From assembly GCF_001707755.1 (NCBI RefSeq), contig NZ_MBDL01000010.1, positions 390,951-454,950 of the forward strand: a stretch of DNA of 64,000 nucleotides, in the 5' to 3' direction. This document shows, one piece after another, positions 29,312-38,397 of this stretch. The position numbers were made by a program, and so were the translations under genes. The notes beneath the pieces are model-generated. The model was not told where the DNA came from and made no database searches. It saw only the letters and a list, made by a program, of their open reading frames with translations. The stretch is from Acinetobacter celticus. GTDB lineage: Bacteria > Pseudomonadota > Gammaproteobacteria > Pseudomonadales > Moraxellaceae. How positions within the stretch are numbered: the first letter of the stretch is position 1; the number at the start of each line of letters is the position of its first letter.

Positions 29312-30624
29312 TGAAGACATTACAGTTAAAACGCGTTTTTAAAGCGACAGCACTTGCTCTTTGCCTATCTGCATCATTACCCACTTTTGCTGCTCAACCT
29401 AAAGATGAAGTCGTAGCTGTTGTAGACAATAGCGTTATTCTTCGTAGTGATTTAGATCAAAGTATTGCTGAAGTTAAGCACCAACTCACTGCACAAAAAA
29501 AGACGATTCCACCAGAACAATATTTGCAACAACAAGCACTTGAACAATTAATTGTTCGCCAAGCACAATTAGAACAAGTTAAACGCTATAACATCAAACC
29601 TGACGAAAAAGGTTTAAATGAAGCGGTAATGAAAGTAGCTCGTGATTCAGGCGTATCAAGCTTAGGTGCATTTCAACAAAAGTTAGATGCTATTGCACCC
29701 AATACCTATGCATCTTTGCGTAATCGTATTGCTGAAGATTTAGCCATCAACCGTTTGCGTCAACAAATTGTGACTTCTCGCATTCAAATCAGCGATTCTG
29801 ATGTTAAAAACTTCTTAAATTCACCACAAGGCCAAGTCGCAATTGGTAGTCAAGCTCATCTATTGCATGTTCGAATTTCTGGTGACAAAGAAGCCCTTAA
29901 ACATGTGGCTAAAGAAGTTAAAGCTGAACTAGAAAAAAACAATGATGTAAAAACCATTGGTGAAAAATTCTCAACTAAAACAGTCAAAGTTGAAGGCGCA
30001 GACATGGGCTTTCGTAGCCTATCTGACATTCCTTCTGAACTTGCAGCACGCGTAAGCACACTTCAGACTGGTCAAACCACAGAACTTATTTCAGTGACAG
30101 ATGGTGTTCATGTATTGAAATTACTTGAACGTAAAGGTGGTGAGCAAAAAGCTATTGTGCCACAGTACCAAACTCGCCACATTTTAATTCAACCGTCTGA
30201 AGTCGTTAGCCCTGAAAATGCCAAACAGATGATTGAGAGTTTATATAGCCGTATTCAAAAGGGTGAAGATTTTGCCGTGCTTGCCTCAACTTACTCAAAC
30301 GATCCAGGCTCTGCCCGTGATGGTGGTAGCTTAGGTTGGGTAACACCTGGCATGATGGTGCCCGAATTTGATGAAAAAATGAAAAATACGGCAAAAGGCC
30401 AAGTAAGCGAGCCATTCCAGTCACAATTTGGCTGGCATATTCTTCAAGTTACAGATACGCGCCAACAAGACATGACCAAAGAGTATCAGGAACGTATGGC
30501 ACGTCAATTATTAGGCGAACGTCAATTTGATGCAGAATTAGACACATGGCTTCGTGAAATTCGTAACAATGCCTTTGTTGATATTAAAGACCCAAGTCTA
30601 GATCGTAAAAAGAATGCCTCTTAA
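29311..30624 (+). CDS. surA: Periplasmic chaperone and peptidyl-prolyl isomerase SurA
   Basis: A 437-residue periplasmic protein that guides outer-membrane proteins to the Bam machine. A signal peptide ends near LPTFA/AQ, followed by the SurA N-domain (VAVVDNSVILRSDLDQ) and two parvulin domains (about residues 175-280 and 285-385; the second contains TRHILIQPSE, AVLASTYSNDPGSARDGG and GWHILQV). The ATG at 29311 overlaps the lptD TAA (TAATG); a TTG at 29296 is unlikely. A strong terminator follows. LptD is itself a SurA client, so the pairing makes sense. Confidence 0.94.
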   Translation: MKTLQLKRVFKATALALCLSASLPTFAAQPKDEVVAVVDNSVILRSDLDQSIAEVKHQLTAQKKTIPPEQYLQQQALEQLIVRQAQLEQVKRYNIKPDEKGLNEAVMKVARDSGVSSLGAFQQKLDAIAPNTYASLRNRIAEDLAINRLRQQIVTSRIQISDSDVKNFLNSPQGQVAIGSQAHLLHVRISGDKEALKHVAKEVKAELEKNNDVKTIGEKFSTKTVKVEGADMGFRSLSDIPSELAARVSTLQTGQTTELISVTDGVHVLKLLERKGGEQKAIVPQYQTRHILIQPSEVVSPENAKQMIESLYSRIQKGEDFAVLASTYSNDPGSARDGGSLGWVTPGMMVPEFDEKMKNTAKGQVSEPFQSQFGWHILQVTDTRQQDMTKEYQERMARQLLGERQFDAELDTWLREIRNNAFVDIKDPSLDRKKNAS

Positions 30625-30637
30625 AGCGATTACTTAA

Positions 30638-30667
30638 CAAAAAACCAGCCTTAAGGCTGGTTTTTTG
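30638..30667 (+). terminator. Rho-independent terminator after surA
   Basis: AAAACCAGCC-TTAA-GGCTGGTTTTTT, a perfect GC-rich stem with a T-run, 14 bases after the surA stop. Symmetric A/T flanks mean it can also act on the opposite strand. Confidence 0.92.
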
Positions 30668-30685
30668 TTCTTTCACTATCTTCAT

Positions 30686-30718
30686 AAAAAAAGCCTCCGC
30701 AAATGGGAGGCTTTTTTT
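30686..30718 (-). terminator. Rho-independent terminator after hfq
   Basis: Arms AAAAAAAGCCTCC and GGAGGCTTTTTTT around a short loop, lying just after the hfq stop on the minus strand. It is likely bidirectional with the surA terminator next to it. Confidence 0.9.
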
Positions 30719-30727
30719 AATTCTTAA

Positions 30728-31255
30728 TTAACGATTATTTTCGTCGTCTTGAGAATCTTCAAATTTAGTTTCGCCATCAAAACCAGCAGATTGACCACCG
30801 AAACCACCTTGACCACCAAAACCGCCAGCAGGTTGACCACCGAAGCCACCTTGACCGCCAAAACCACCTTGACCGCCAAAACCTTGACCACCGAAACCAC
30901 CTTGACCGCCAAAACCGCCAGCAGGTTGACCACCGAAGCCACCTTGACCGCCGAAGCCACCAGCAGGTTGACCACCGAAGCCACCTTGACCTTGGCCTTG
31001 ACCACCGAAGCTACCTTGGCCTGGAGCACCAGCAGGAGCGCCAGCAGGACGAGGATTACGTGCAGGAACTACAGTAGAAATCGCGTGCTTATAAACCATT
31101 TGACTTACAGTATTTTTTAACAAAACAACATATTGGTCAAAAGATTCAATATGACCTTGTAGTTTAATACCATTCACAAGGAAAATAGAAACTGGAATGC
31201 GTTCTTTACGGAGAGAATTTAAGAACGGATCTTGTAAAGTTTGACCTTTAGACAT
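30728..31255 (-). CDS. hfq: RNA chaperone Hfq with long glycine-rich C-terminal tail
   Basis: A 175-residue Hfq, nearly twice the E. coli length. Residues 1 to about 68 form the Sm core ([20 protein letters not shown], Sm1; the YKHAIST motif, Sm2). Residues from about 77 to 157 are tandem Gly-Gly-Phe-Gly-Gly-Gln and Pro-Ala-Gly-Gly units, followed by an acidic end ([11 protein letters not shown]). Long Gly-rich tails are known for Acinetobacter and Moraxella Hfq. It pairs sRNAs with mRNAs and is last in tsaE-mutL-miaA-hfq, 93 bases after miaA. Confidence 0.96.
   Translation of the reverse strand: MSKGQTLQDPFLNSLRKERIPVSIFLVNGIKLQGHIESFDQYVVLLKNTVSQMVYKHAISTVVPARNPRPAGAPAGAPGQGSFGGQGQGQGGFGGQPAGGFGGQGGFGGQPAGGFGGQGGFGGQGFGGQGGFGGQGGFGGQPAGGFGGQGGFGGQSAGFDGETKFEDSQDDENNR
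30787..31020 (-). repeat. Tandem glycine-rich coding repeats in hfq
   Basis: Repeated units encoding GGFGGQ and PAGGFGGQ, for example recurring ttgaccaccgaagccacc and ttgaccgccaaaaccacc on the plus strand. They are degenerate 18- to 36-base periodicities within the hfq reading frame. Copy number is likely to vary between strains by slippage or recombination. Confidence 0.85.
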
Positions 31256-31348
31256 GTTATAACTCCAAAAAAAAATTAAAAATCAGCGCAAAAACTACCT
31301 TTATTTTTCAATTAAAAATTATAAAAAAGGCAGTACCTAAATTTTGCT

Positions 31349-32293
31349 TTATCCGTGACAGTTACGCAAGTCTTCTTGAGCCTGACTCACTGTTAAATAT
31401 GTAGTAAATTTATGTTTTTCTTGCAAAGATCTCAACCAAGTATATTGACGTTTAGCAAGTTGTCGTGTCGCAAAGAGTGCTTTATCTTCCATTTCACGCT
31501 GTTTCCCCGTACTTTTATCACTATTCTTTAGAAAATCGAGTGCTTGTCGGTAACCCACAGAGCGCATTGAAGGTAAGTTTTCGTCTAAATCGTATTTTAT
31601 CATCAAGTTTTTAACTTCATTTAAAAATCCGATTTTCCACATAATTTCCAAACGTTTTTCAATTCGTTTATGCAATTCTACACGATCTGGCATCAGCGCA
31701 TAATTATAGAAATTGTATTTATATGGTAAATCTTTAGGCTGTTCTGCCTGTAGTTTTGTAATAGGTTCGCCCGTTAATTGATAAACTTCTAAAGCACGAA
31801 TAATACGTTGCTTATCACTCATTTTAAATTTTTGGCCCGCCAGTGGGTCTACTTCGCATAAACGCTTATAAACCGCTTCCCATCCCCCTTGTTCCGCCTG
31901 TGCTTCAATTTCTGCCCGCACAGCATGGTCTGCACTTGGCAAGTTAGAAGATAAACCTTCCAAGAGCGCCTTAAAATACAGCATCGTACCGCCCACTAAA
32001 ATTGGCGTTTTGCCCCGTGCATGTATGTCATCAATCAGTAAGCTCGCGTCATCTACAAATTGTGATGCAGAATAAACTTCTAACGGACTAATAATATCGA
32101 TCAGATGATGCGGATAGCGCGCCTGTTCCTCTTTTGTTGGCTTGGCTGTGCCAATATCCATATCACGATAAACCAGCGCAGAATCGACGGAAATTAGCTC
32201 AAAACCACCTTGCTCATATAACTCACACGCCAAAGCAGTTTTACCACTTGCAGTTGGTCCCATTAAATTGATGACCGGCAGTTGATTTGACAT
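31349..32293 (-). CDS. miaA: tRNA dimethylallyltransferase
   Basis: A 314-residue enzyme that prenylates A37 of tRNAs reading UNN codons. The P-loop [11 protein letters not shown] is at about residues 12-22, then [18 protein letters not shown], and [12 protein letters not shown] near the C-terminus. Length is standard. It begins 6 bases after the mutL stop and precedes hfq, the conserved mutL-miaA-hfq order. Confidence 0.96.
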   Translation of the reverse strand: MSNQLPVINLMGPTASGKTALACELYEQGGFELISVDSALVYRDMDIGTAKPTKEEQARYPHHLIDIISPLEVYSASQFVDDASLLIDDIHARGKTPILVGGTMLYFKALLEGLSSNLPSADHAVRAEIEAQAEQGGWEAVYKRLCEVDPLAGQKFKMSDKQRIIRALEVYQLTGEPITKLQAEQPKDLPYKYNFYNYALMPDRVELHKRIEKRLEIMWKIGFLNEVKNLMIKYDLDENLPSMRSVGYRQALDFLKNSDKSTGKQREMEDKALFATRQLAKRQYTWLRSLQEKHKFTTYLTVSQAQEDLRNCHG

Positions 32294-32299
32294 GTACCG

Positions 32300-34291
32300 C
32301 TACTCTCCTCGAGCAAATAATTTATCTAATTGAGCCAATGGAAATGCACGCCACGTAGGACGTCCATGATTACATTGACTAGCAAATTCAGTTTGTTCCA
32401 TTTGACGCAATAACGCATTCATTTCTGAAAGGCTTAGCAACCGATGCGCACGTACCGCACCATGGCATGCCATACCTGCCAAAATTTGGTCGCGTTTTTG
32501 CAATAAACCTTGGGCTTGATCACTCGGATCTAGATCATTCAACAACTCAGGAATAAGGGCTTCAAAATTGGCCTTATGCAAAATAGCGGGCACACCGCGA
32601 ACAATCACCTGCTCATCACCGTACTGATCTATTTCCAAACCCAAACGCGCAAGTTGCTCTTTCAAATCATCAATTCGTGAAGCCTGCATGCGACTAATAG
32701 CAACTATCTTAGGAATTAGTAACTGTTGAGAGGTCCAGAATTCAGGTTTATCCCAAGCGGTTTTCATTTGTTGCAACACAATACGTTCATGTGCCGCATG
32801 CATATCAACAATAATCAAACCTTCAGTATTTTGCGCAAGAATATAAATACCATGTAACTGCGCAATCGCAATTCCCAAAGGATGCTCATCGACTTTACTT
32901 GCAATATGGTTTTCAAGTGAAGATTCATCCAACTTTAAATGGGTTGGGGTTTCACGTAAGGGGGCTAAATAACTTTGCAAAGCATTATTTAGCTTTTGCG
33001 AACCTGCATATTGCGAGGTGTAGCCCGCGCTATAACCTTGTGATGATGCATTGGATGAATTAGGCTGTGCATAAGAAACAGTTTGGGGCTGGTCTGAGCT
33101 AAAATTGGTTAATCCACCTGACGCAAGTTCAGTATTTGAAGGACCAACCACCTGTTCTTCTGTAGCTCGATGCATCTGGAACTGTTCTTGGTAGCGTGGC
33201 TGAGCTTGATAAGCCTGCTGCACAGCAACATCATCTTGCTTCATTGCAGATGATAATTCGGCCGATGCTGTTTGAAATTGCGATAACGTCGCCTTCGCAT
33301 AATGGCGAACAAATTCATGCACTTCACGCTGATTTAAAAAACGAATTTCATGTTTGGTCGGATGTACATTCACATCAATATTTTCTGGATCGACCTCTAA
33401 GAAAAGCAAATATGCAGAATATTGATGCCCATGCAAAATACCTTCATAAGCCATGCGTAAAGCATGTGAAATCGTTTTATCTTTGACGATACGTCCATTC
33501 ACATAGACATACTGCAAATCTGCCTGTGAGCGTGCATCAGAAGGATGCCCCAACCAACCACTCAGACGCATATTCACGCTGTCTGTATCTATCCAGTAAG
33601 CATTTTCAGTAAATTGACGACCAAGAAGTTGTTGCACGCGTTGAAAACGTAATTCTCCGCTGTCTGCAAGTGGCAAATTCAGCTTGATACTATTGTTATG
33701 TTCTAATACAAAACGAATATCGAAATGCGTCAGTGCCAGACGACGAACAATTTCTTCAATATGACCAAATTCAGTGCCCGGTTTCTTTAAAAATTTTCGT
33801 CGTGCAGGCACATTAAAAAATAAATCCTGCACCCGAATTTGTGTGCCTTTTTGTGATGCAATCGCTTGAATTTCTTGATGGTCAAAAGCCGTACCATTCA
33901 CTTCAACCTGATAGCCCACACCGTCTTCATCCTGACTGCTACTTAAGGTCAAACGTGACACTGCTGCAATAGAAGCCAATGCTTCACCACGAAAACCTAA
34001 ACTAACAATGGCCTGTAAATCATCTGCAGTTTGAATTTTACTGGTGGCATGTCGCATAACAGCCAAAGACAAATCGTCAGGATGAATCCCACGCCCATTG
34101 TCAATAATTTCAATAAGCGTGCTACCACCTTGTTCAATACGAACCGTCAGCTCAGTTGCGCCCGCATCAATGGCATTTTCCAGCAACTCTTTCACCACCG
34201 AAGCTGGGCGTTCAATCACTTCACCTGCCGCAATCTGGTTGGCTAATGCAGGAGCTAGTGTACGAATACGGCGCGTGCTGAGATCATTCAT
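32300..34291 (-). CDS. mutL: DNA mismatch repair protein MutL
   Basis: A 663-residue GHKL ATPase that links MutS mismatch recognition to strand incision. N-terminal motifs IAAGEVIERPASVVKELLEN, DNGRGIHP and GFRGEALASI are intact; a Gln/Ser-rich linker spans about residues 340-450; the C-terminal domain has VDMHAAHERIVLQQ, GMACHGAVRAHR and CNHGRPTWRAF. The endonuclease-type motif DQHA-x2-E-x4-E reads D-M-H-A-A-H-E-R-I-V-L-Q, with Gln at the last Glu. Its start overlaps the tsaE stop. Confidence 0.95.
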   Translation of the reverse strand: MNDLSTRRIRTLAPALANQIAAGEVIERPASVVKELLENAIDAGATELTVRIEQGGSTLIEIIDNGRGIHPDDLSLAVMRHATSKIQTADDLQAIVSLGFRGEALASIAAVSRLTLSSSQDEDGVGYQVEVNGTAFDHQEIQAIASQKGTQIRVQDLFFNVPARRKFLKKPGTEFGHIEEIVRRLALTHFDIRFVLEHNNSIKLNLPLADSGELRFQRVQQLLGRQFTENAYWIDTDSVNMRLSGWLGHPSDARSQADLQYVYVNGRIVKDKTISHALRMAYEGILHGHQYSAYLLFLEVDPENIDVNVHPTKHEIRFLNQREVHEFVRHYAKATLSQFQTASAELSSAMKQDDVAVQQAYQAQPRYQEQFQMHRATEEQVVGPSNTELASGGLTNFSSDQPQTVSYAQPNSSNASSQGYSAGYTSQYAGSQKLNNALQSYLAPLRETPTHLKLDESSLENHIASKVDEHPLGIAIAQLHGIYILAQNTEGLIIVDMHAAHERIVLQQMKTAWDKPEFWTSQQLLIPKIVAISRMQASRIDDLKEQLARLGLEIDQYGDEQVIVRGVPAILHKANFEALIPELLNDLDPSDQAQGLLQKRDQILAGMACHGAVRAHRLLSLSEMNALLRQMEQTEFASQCNHGRPTWRAFPLAQLDKLFARGE

Positions 34292-34761
34292 GATGCAAAA
34301 TGACTCTCTAAAGCCTGCTGTAAAATTGCTGACGATGAGCTTAATTTAGCGGTACGCAAAAGACCATCATCCGATTTTTCGATATTAATAATTAAATCGG
34401 CTTCTGGAATTTCATCACCACCTTTAGATGGCCATTCAAATAAAAATAAAGCATTAGGCGTTTCTAAATAATCACGAATACCCATCAACTCAAGTTCATA
34501 AGGGTCATTCAGACGATATAAATCGAAATGAAAAACCTCTTTGCCTTGAATACTATACGGTTCGACCAAGGTATAAGTCGGGCTTTTTACGGCACCTTGA
34601 TGTCCCATGGTTTGTAGCAAATAACGCGTCAGTGTGGTTTTTCCTGCACCTAAATCGCCAATTAAATAAATAACGCCCGCAGTAAAATGCTGTGCCAAAA
34701 CTTTCGCTAAGTTTTGTGTATCTTCTTCATTGTTTAAAGCTAAATTAAATGAATACTGCAT
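34288..34761 (-). CDS. tsaE: tRNA threonylcarbamoyladenosine biosynthesis ATPase TsaE
   Basis: A 157-residue P-loop protein that works with TsaB-TsaD in making t6A37 of ANN-reading tRNAs. The Walker A GDLGAGKTTLTR is at about residues 39-50, followed by KSPTYTLVEPY, HFDLYRL and LFLFEWPSKG, all TsaE hallmarks. The ATG at 34761 is preferred to a GTG three codons upstream. It overlaps mutL by 4 bases (ATGA). The amidase gene amiB, often between tsaE and mutL in Gammaproteobacteria, is absent. Confidence 0.94.
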   Translation of the reverse strand: MQYSFNLALNNEEDTQNLAKVLAQHFTAGVIYLIGDLGAGKTTLTRYLLQTMGHQGAVKSPTYTLVEPYSIQGKEVFHFDLYRLNDPYELELMGIRDYLETPNALFLFEWPSKGGDEIPEADLIINIEKSDDGLLRTAKLSSSSAILQQALESHFAS

Positions 34762-34892
34762 AATACTCACGATATGAATTTAAAGAACAATTATGATAGC
34801 ATCGCGGGGTTTCAAAAGCCTATTCCCTTTCACTAGATTGTCTGTTTTTTATGGTCTAGTCGCTTATCTTCAAATCAATTTAAAGTAGCAAT

Positions 34893-35801
34893 ATGCACCC
34901 TGCCGAATTTACACCGCCCATGTTACGTGGCGTGAGCGCCAGCAAAATTTTCCTACACGCCTCTTCTGCACCTATTCAAACCATTTATGCTTATTTATGT
35001 ATGCAATTTAGTCATATTGATACCATTGAATGGAAACAACGCTTTGAAGATGGTTTGGTTTATGACGCAATAGGTTGCAAACTGACTATTCACAGCCCTT
35101 TTCAGGCCAATAGTCATGTGTTTTATTATCGGTTTTTAGCGCATGAAATTCATGTACCTTTTGAACATAAAATACTCTTTGAAAATGATCATTTTATGGT
35201 GATTGATAAACCGCACTTTTTAACCATGAGCCCAACGGGGCAATACGTACAAGAAACCTTATTGGTACGCTTAAAAAATCTAACTGGAAATGAAAATTTA
35301 AGCCCTATTCATCGTTTAGACCGTGAAACAGCAGGTGTTGTTTTAATTTCTAAACGTCCTGAAACACGAGGCATCTATCAGCAAATGTTTGCGTCCCGTC
35401 AGGTACAAAAAACCTATCATGCTATTGCATCGTTTGCAGAGAAACTTATATTTCCGCAAATCACTCGTTTAAAAATGGACAAAGGCCAACCTTTTTACAC
35501 CATGCAAGTTTTAGATGGAGAGCCGAATAGTGAAACAGAAATTCAATTATTGGAACACAATGACATTTGGGCCAAATACCAACTAAAACCACATACAGGC
35601 AAGCAACATCAGCTTCGTGTGCATTTAAGTCACCTCGGTATTCCAATCCAAAATGATCCGTTCTATCCAACCGTACAACATAAGGCGGATGATGATTTTA
35701 GTGCCCCCTTACAACTTCTTGCCAAACACATTGCATTTAAAGACCCAGTCACTTTGTTGCCCATGCAGTTCAGCTCAACACAAGAACTGACAATGTCATA
35801 A
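34893..35801 (+). CDS. RluA-family pseudouridine synthase
   Basis: A 302-residue RNA pseudouridine synthase. The catalytic motif HRLDRETAGVVLISK (catalytic Asp) is at about residues 140-154 and the C-terminal PHTGKQHQLRVHLSHLGIPI is typical of the RluA family. No N-terminal S4 domain is evident; the N-terminus (PPMLRGVSASKIFLH) resembles proteins annotated as TruC/RluA-like. The target uridine cannot be assigned. It is divergent from tsaE with a 131-base gap. Confidence 0.88.
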   Translation: MHPAEFTPPMLRGVSASKIFLHASSAPIQTIYAYLCMQFSHIDTIEWKQRFEDGLVYDAIGCKLTIHSPFQANSHVFYYRFLAHEIHVPFEHKILFENDHFMVIDKPHFLTMSPTGQYVQETLLVRLKNLTGNENLSPIHRLDRETAGVVLISKRPETRGIYQQMFASRQVQKTYHAIASFAEKLIFPQITRLKMDKGQPFYTMQVLDGEPNSETEIQLLEHNDIWAKYQLKPHTGKQHQLRVHLSHLGIPIQNDPFYPTVQHKADDDFSAPLQLLAKHIAFKDPVTLLPMQFSSTQELTMS

Positions 35802-35909
35802 CAGTGTCATTACAAAATCTTTGCAATTTTTATCTTTAATTGTTGAAATTCTATGATTTTTGATTAGAATAAAGGCGAAAAGTTAAGTAATTTAAAGCTT
35901 TGTAAAATT

Positions 35910-36257
35910 ATGAGAAAAACTGAAGTTTATCAAATCCGTCTTGACTCTCAAGAAAAGAAACAGGCATTCACAGTCTTTAAGCAATTAGGGATTACACCTG
36001 CTCAAGCAGTGCGCCTTTTTTTCAAGCAAGTTGTACTGACAAAGTCCATCCCCTTTTCAATTGAAAATCAAAATATCAATTTGGAACAGCTCATTCGGCT
36101 ACGGAAATTAAAACAACAAGACGCACAATTAAGTGCAGCAGAACTCATTTCCGTACTCGATCAAGATACCCTAGACAATGAAGTACTTTTGGATGATGAG
36201 CATATGGACTTGTTTGAAGAACTGAATGCCATTTTGGGCGAAGGTGACAAAAATTAA
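35910..36257 (+). CDS. RelB/DinJ-family antitoxin-like protein without a RelE/YafQ partner
   Basis: A 115-residue protein whose N-terminus (KTEVYQIRLDSQEKKQAFTV and LGITPAQAVRLFFKQVV) is a ribbon-helix-helix of the RelB/DinJ type. The C-terminal half is acidic, as in toxin-binding tails. No toxin ORF of RelE/YafQ size follows; a GNAT gene begins 93 bases downstream. It may be an orphan antitoxin, a regulator, or part of a non-classical pair. Confidence 0.75.
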   Translation: MRKTEVYQIRLDSQEKKQAFTVFKQLGITPAQAVRLFFKQVVLTKSIPFSIENQNINLEQLIRLRKLKQQDAQLSAAELISVLDQDTLDNEVLLDDEHMDLFEELNAILGEGDKN

Positions 36258-36350
36258 CACTGTTGCATTTACAAACAATTTAAAGACTAACCTATTTTGA
36301 TTTTTCGCTATGCTTCATTAAAAGAACACAATGAAAGCATGGAGAAAAAA

Positions 36351-36794
36351 ATGATTGTTAGACGCGCCGAAGAACAAGATTTAAATCAACTGGCTGTGCT
36401 TTTTGATGAATATCGTCAATTTTATGGCGCTTCATCAAATTTAGACTTATCTTACAGATTTCTCAAACAACGTTTTGACAACCAAGAAAGTGTATTTTTC
36501 ATTCATATTAAAGATAATGTGTTTACAGGTTTTGTTTTACTGTATTTAGGTTTTTCTTCTGTAGCTTGCTCAACTTACTATATTTTAGATGATGTCTACG
36601 TGACCCCTGTTTACCGTCGTCAAGGCTCAGCCAAACAACTCATTGACACTGCAATTTTGTTTGCCCGTCATCAAAATGCGTTACGCATCACCCTTGAAAC
36701 CCAAAAAAACAATTATCAATCACATCAACTGTATGAAACGATGGGCTTTATTAAAGACAATGAATTTCAAACCTATCATTGTTTCTTAAAATAA
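36351..36794 (+). CDS. GNAT-family N-acetyltransferase
   Basis: A 147-residue acetyltransferase. The acetyl-CoA-binding motif A is visible as LDDVYVTPVYRRQGSAKQLI (R-R-x-G-x-A loop), and motif B as SHQLYETMGFIKD with the usual Tyr. GGAG six bases before the ATG at 36351 decides that start over an ATG four codons upstream and a TTG at 36297. The substrate is unknown. It follows a RelB-like gene; GNAT toxins normally pair with DUF1778 antitoxins, so a toxin role is only a possibility. Confidence 0.85.
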   Translation: MIVRRAEEQDLNQLAVLFDEYRQFYGASSNLDLSYRFLKQRFDNQESVFFIHIKDNVFTGFVLLYLGFSSVACSTYYILDDVYVTPVYRRQGSAKQLIDTAILFARHQNALRITLETQKNNYQSHQLYETMGFIKDNEFQTYHCFLK

Positions 36795-36840
36795 AACCCA
36801 AGAAAATCGATGTATTCAAAATCTACAAATTATATTTAAA

Positions 36841-37557
36841 TTATTCAGCTCTATATTTAGCCAAGGCAATTTGTTCTGCCGTTAAATAGACCCATTTACC
36901 TTCTGGTAACGCATTCAAATGAGTTAAGTTCAACTGACCAATTTGCGCACGGTGCAATTGTTCTACCTTATTGCCCACTGCAGCTAACATACGCTTCACT
37001 TGATGATAAACCCCTTGATGCACAGTCATCTGCAACTGATGTGTACCTAAAGCTTCTGCATCCGTCGCGGCAAAAATACCTTTCTCATTGCGTAACTCGA
37101 CCCCTTGCTGTAATTGCAAAATCTGTTCTGGTGTAACAGGGTCTGCTGTATGCATTTGATATACTTTTGGCACATGCTTTTTAGGATGTGTGAGTGCTTG
37201 CAAAAACTGACCATCATCCGTTAATAGAAGCAATCCTGTTGTGTCTTGATCTAAACGCCCGACACATTGTAAGCCACGATTCAGATGTACATCATCAAAT
37301 AAGTCAAATACGCTAAAATGGTGTGTTGCTTGATGTGAACATTCATAGCCTTTCGGTTTATTTAAAGCAATGTAGATTTTTTCACGGTATTCATACTGTG
37401 TACCATGTACAGCAAACACCAAATCATTCAAATTCAGTTTATGTTTTGGGTCAGTGATGACTTCGCCATGAATAGTAATAGCACCAGTTTTTATGAGTTG
37501 CTGACAGTGTTTACGCGCACCAAAACCCTGTGACTGGAGCATTTTTTCCAACAACAT
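36841..37557 (-). CDS. rsuA: RsuA-type 16S rRNA pseudouridine synthase
   Basis: A 238-residue enzyme with an N-terminal S4 RNA-binding domain (LEKMLQSQGFGARKHCQQLI) and the catalytic motif GRLDQDTTGLLLLTDDG at about residues 93-109. The segment VHQGVYHQVKRMLAAVGNKV is typical of RsuA, which modifies U516 of 16S rRNA. RluB/RluE-type relatives are the alternative. It is transcribed alone, convergent with the GNAT gene and divergent from the UPF0756 gene. Confidence 0.85.
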   Translation of the reverse strand: MLLEKMLQSQGFGARKHCQQLIKTGAITIHGEVITDPKHKLNLNDLVFAVHGTQYEYREKIYIALNKPKGYECSHQATHHFSVFDLFDDVHLNRGLQCVGRLDQDTTGLLLLTDDGQFLQALTHPKKHVPKVYQMHTADPVTPEQILQLQQGVELRNEKGIFAATDAEALGTHQLQMTVHQGVYHQVKRMLAAVGNKVEQLHRAQIGQLNLTHLNALPEGKWVYLTAEQIALAKYRAE

Positions 37558-37701
37558 AAATAAGACTCAAATAATTTTTGATTAATACCACGCATTCTAT
37601 ACTGAAACAGCCTCAACGCAGTGCAAAGTCAGCTTTACTGTCTGTCAAAATGTGAAATAGGTTACAATATTCACAGTTCTTTATCTCCCAGACTAGATTT
37701 C

Positions 37702-38157
37702 ATGTCTCAGCTCGATCTCAACTTAATTGTACTTTTAGTTTTATTGGCTTGTGGTGTTTTTAGTCACAACACCGCCATCACCATTGCAGCAGGTGTATTA
37801 ATTGTATTTCGCATTACACCACTCAGTGAGTTTTTTCCCTTCTTACAACAACATGGGCTAAACGTTGGCATTATCATCTTAACCATAGGTGTACTCACTC
37901 CCATTGCCAGCGGGAAGATTCCAGGAGATGCCATTTTAAAATCATTTTTAAGTTGGAAATCATTACTGGCTATCATCATTGGTCTAGCGGTTGCATGGTT
38001 AGGCGGGCGTGGTGTTAAGCTAATGTCAAATCAGCCTGATGTTGTAGCTGGTTTACTCATTGGTACGGTCGCGGGGGTTGCAGTGTTACGTGGCGTTCCT
38101 GTTGGCCCTTTAATTGCAGCAGGCATGTTGTCTTTACTCATTGGAATTAATCGATAA
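37702..38157 (+). CDS. UPF0756 family membrane protein (DUF441)
   Basis: A 151-residue inner-membrane protein with about four hydrophobic segments; family members are annotated only as UPF0756 and have no known function. [23 protein letters not shown] and [21 protein letters not shown] are recognisable family segments. The ATG at 37702 matches the family N-terminus ([18 protein letters not shown]); the longer open frame to 37621 is not needed. Confidence 0.85.
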   Translation: MSQLDLNLIVLLVLLACGVFSHNTAITIAAGVLIVFRITPLSEFFPFLQQHGLNVGIIILTIGVLTPIASGKIPGDAILKSFLSWKSLLAIIIGLAVAWLGGRGVKLMSNQPDVVAGLLIGTVAGVAVLRGVPVGPLIAAGMLSLLIGINR

Positions 38158-38183
38158 ATGCGAAGTATTGTGGACTGAATAAA

Positions 38184-38397
38184 ATTCATCTTAAATAATC
38201 AATCTGCACGCTCATCACTTTCTAAACGTTAAGAAGATAAATATTATTCAGCCAGACTTCGCCCTGCTTGGTGACAACACCAGCCCCTCAACCAAAGTGA
38301 TGAGCGCCTATTTAACAATTATTGTTGGGCCGACATTCATTGCTGTTGTAATGGGGGAATACATGTATAAATGCACTCCCTTTTATTTAAGATGAAT
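38184..38397. repeat. Nested inverted repeats between UPF0756 gene and metR
   Basis: Two perfect arm pairs: outer 15-base ATTCATCTTAAATAA at 38184-38198 with its complement at 38383-38397, which covers the metR stop and last codons; inner 13-base CGCTCATCACTTT at 38209-38221 with its complement at 38294-38306. The enclosed stretch has an open frame of about 66 codons ending inside metR (containing VMSAYLTIIVGPTFIAVVMG, a hydrophobic segment) without a supported start. I do not recognise it. Confidence 0.7.

Noticed and set aside
30787..31020. Regularly spaced repeats that could suggest a CRISPR array
   Set aside because: They lie in frame inside hfq and encode glycine-rich units; repeats are degenerate and there are no unique spacers.
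36351..36794. Calling the GNAT gene a TacT/AtaT-type toxin
   Set aside because: The neighbour is RelB-like rather than DUF1778, the genes are 93 bases apart, and the motifs fit ordinary GNAT enzymes equally well.
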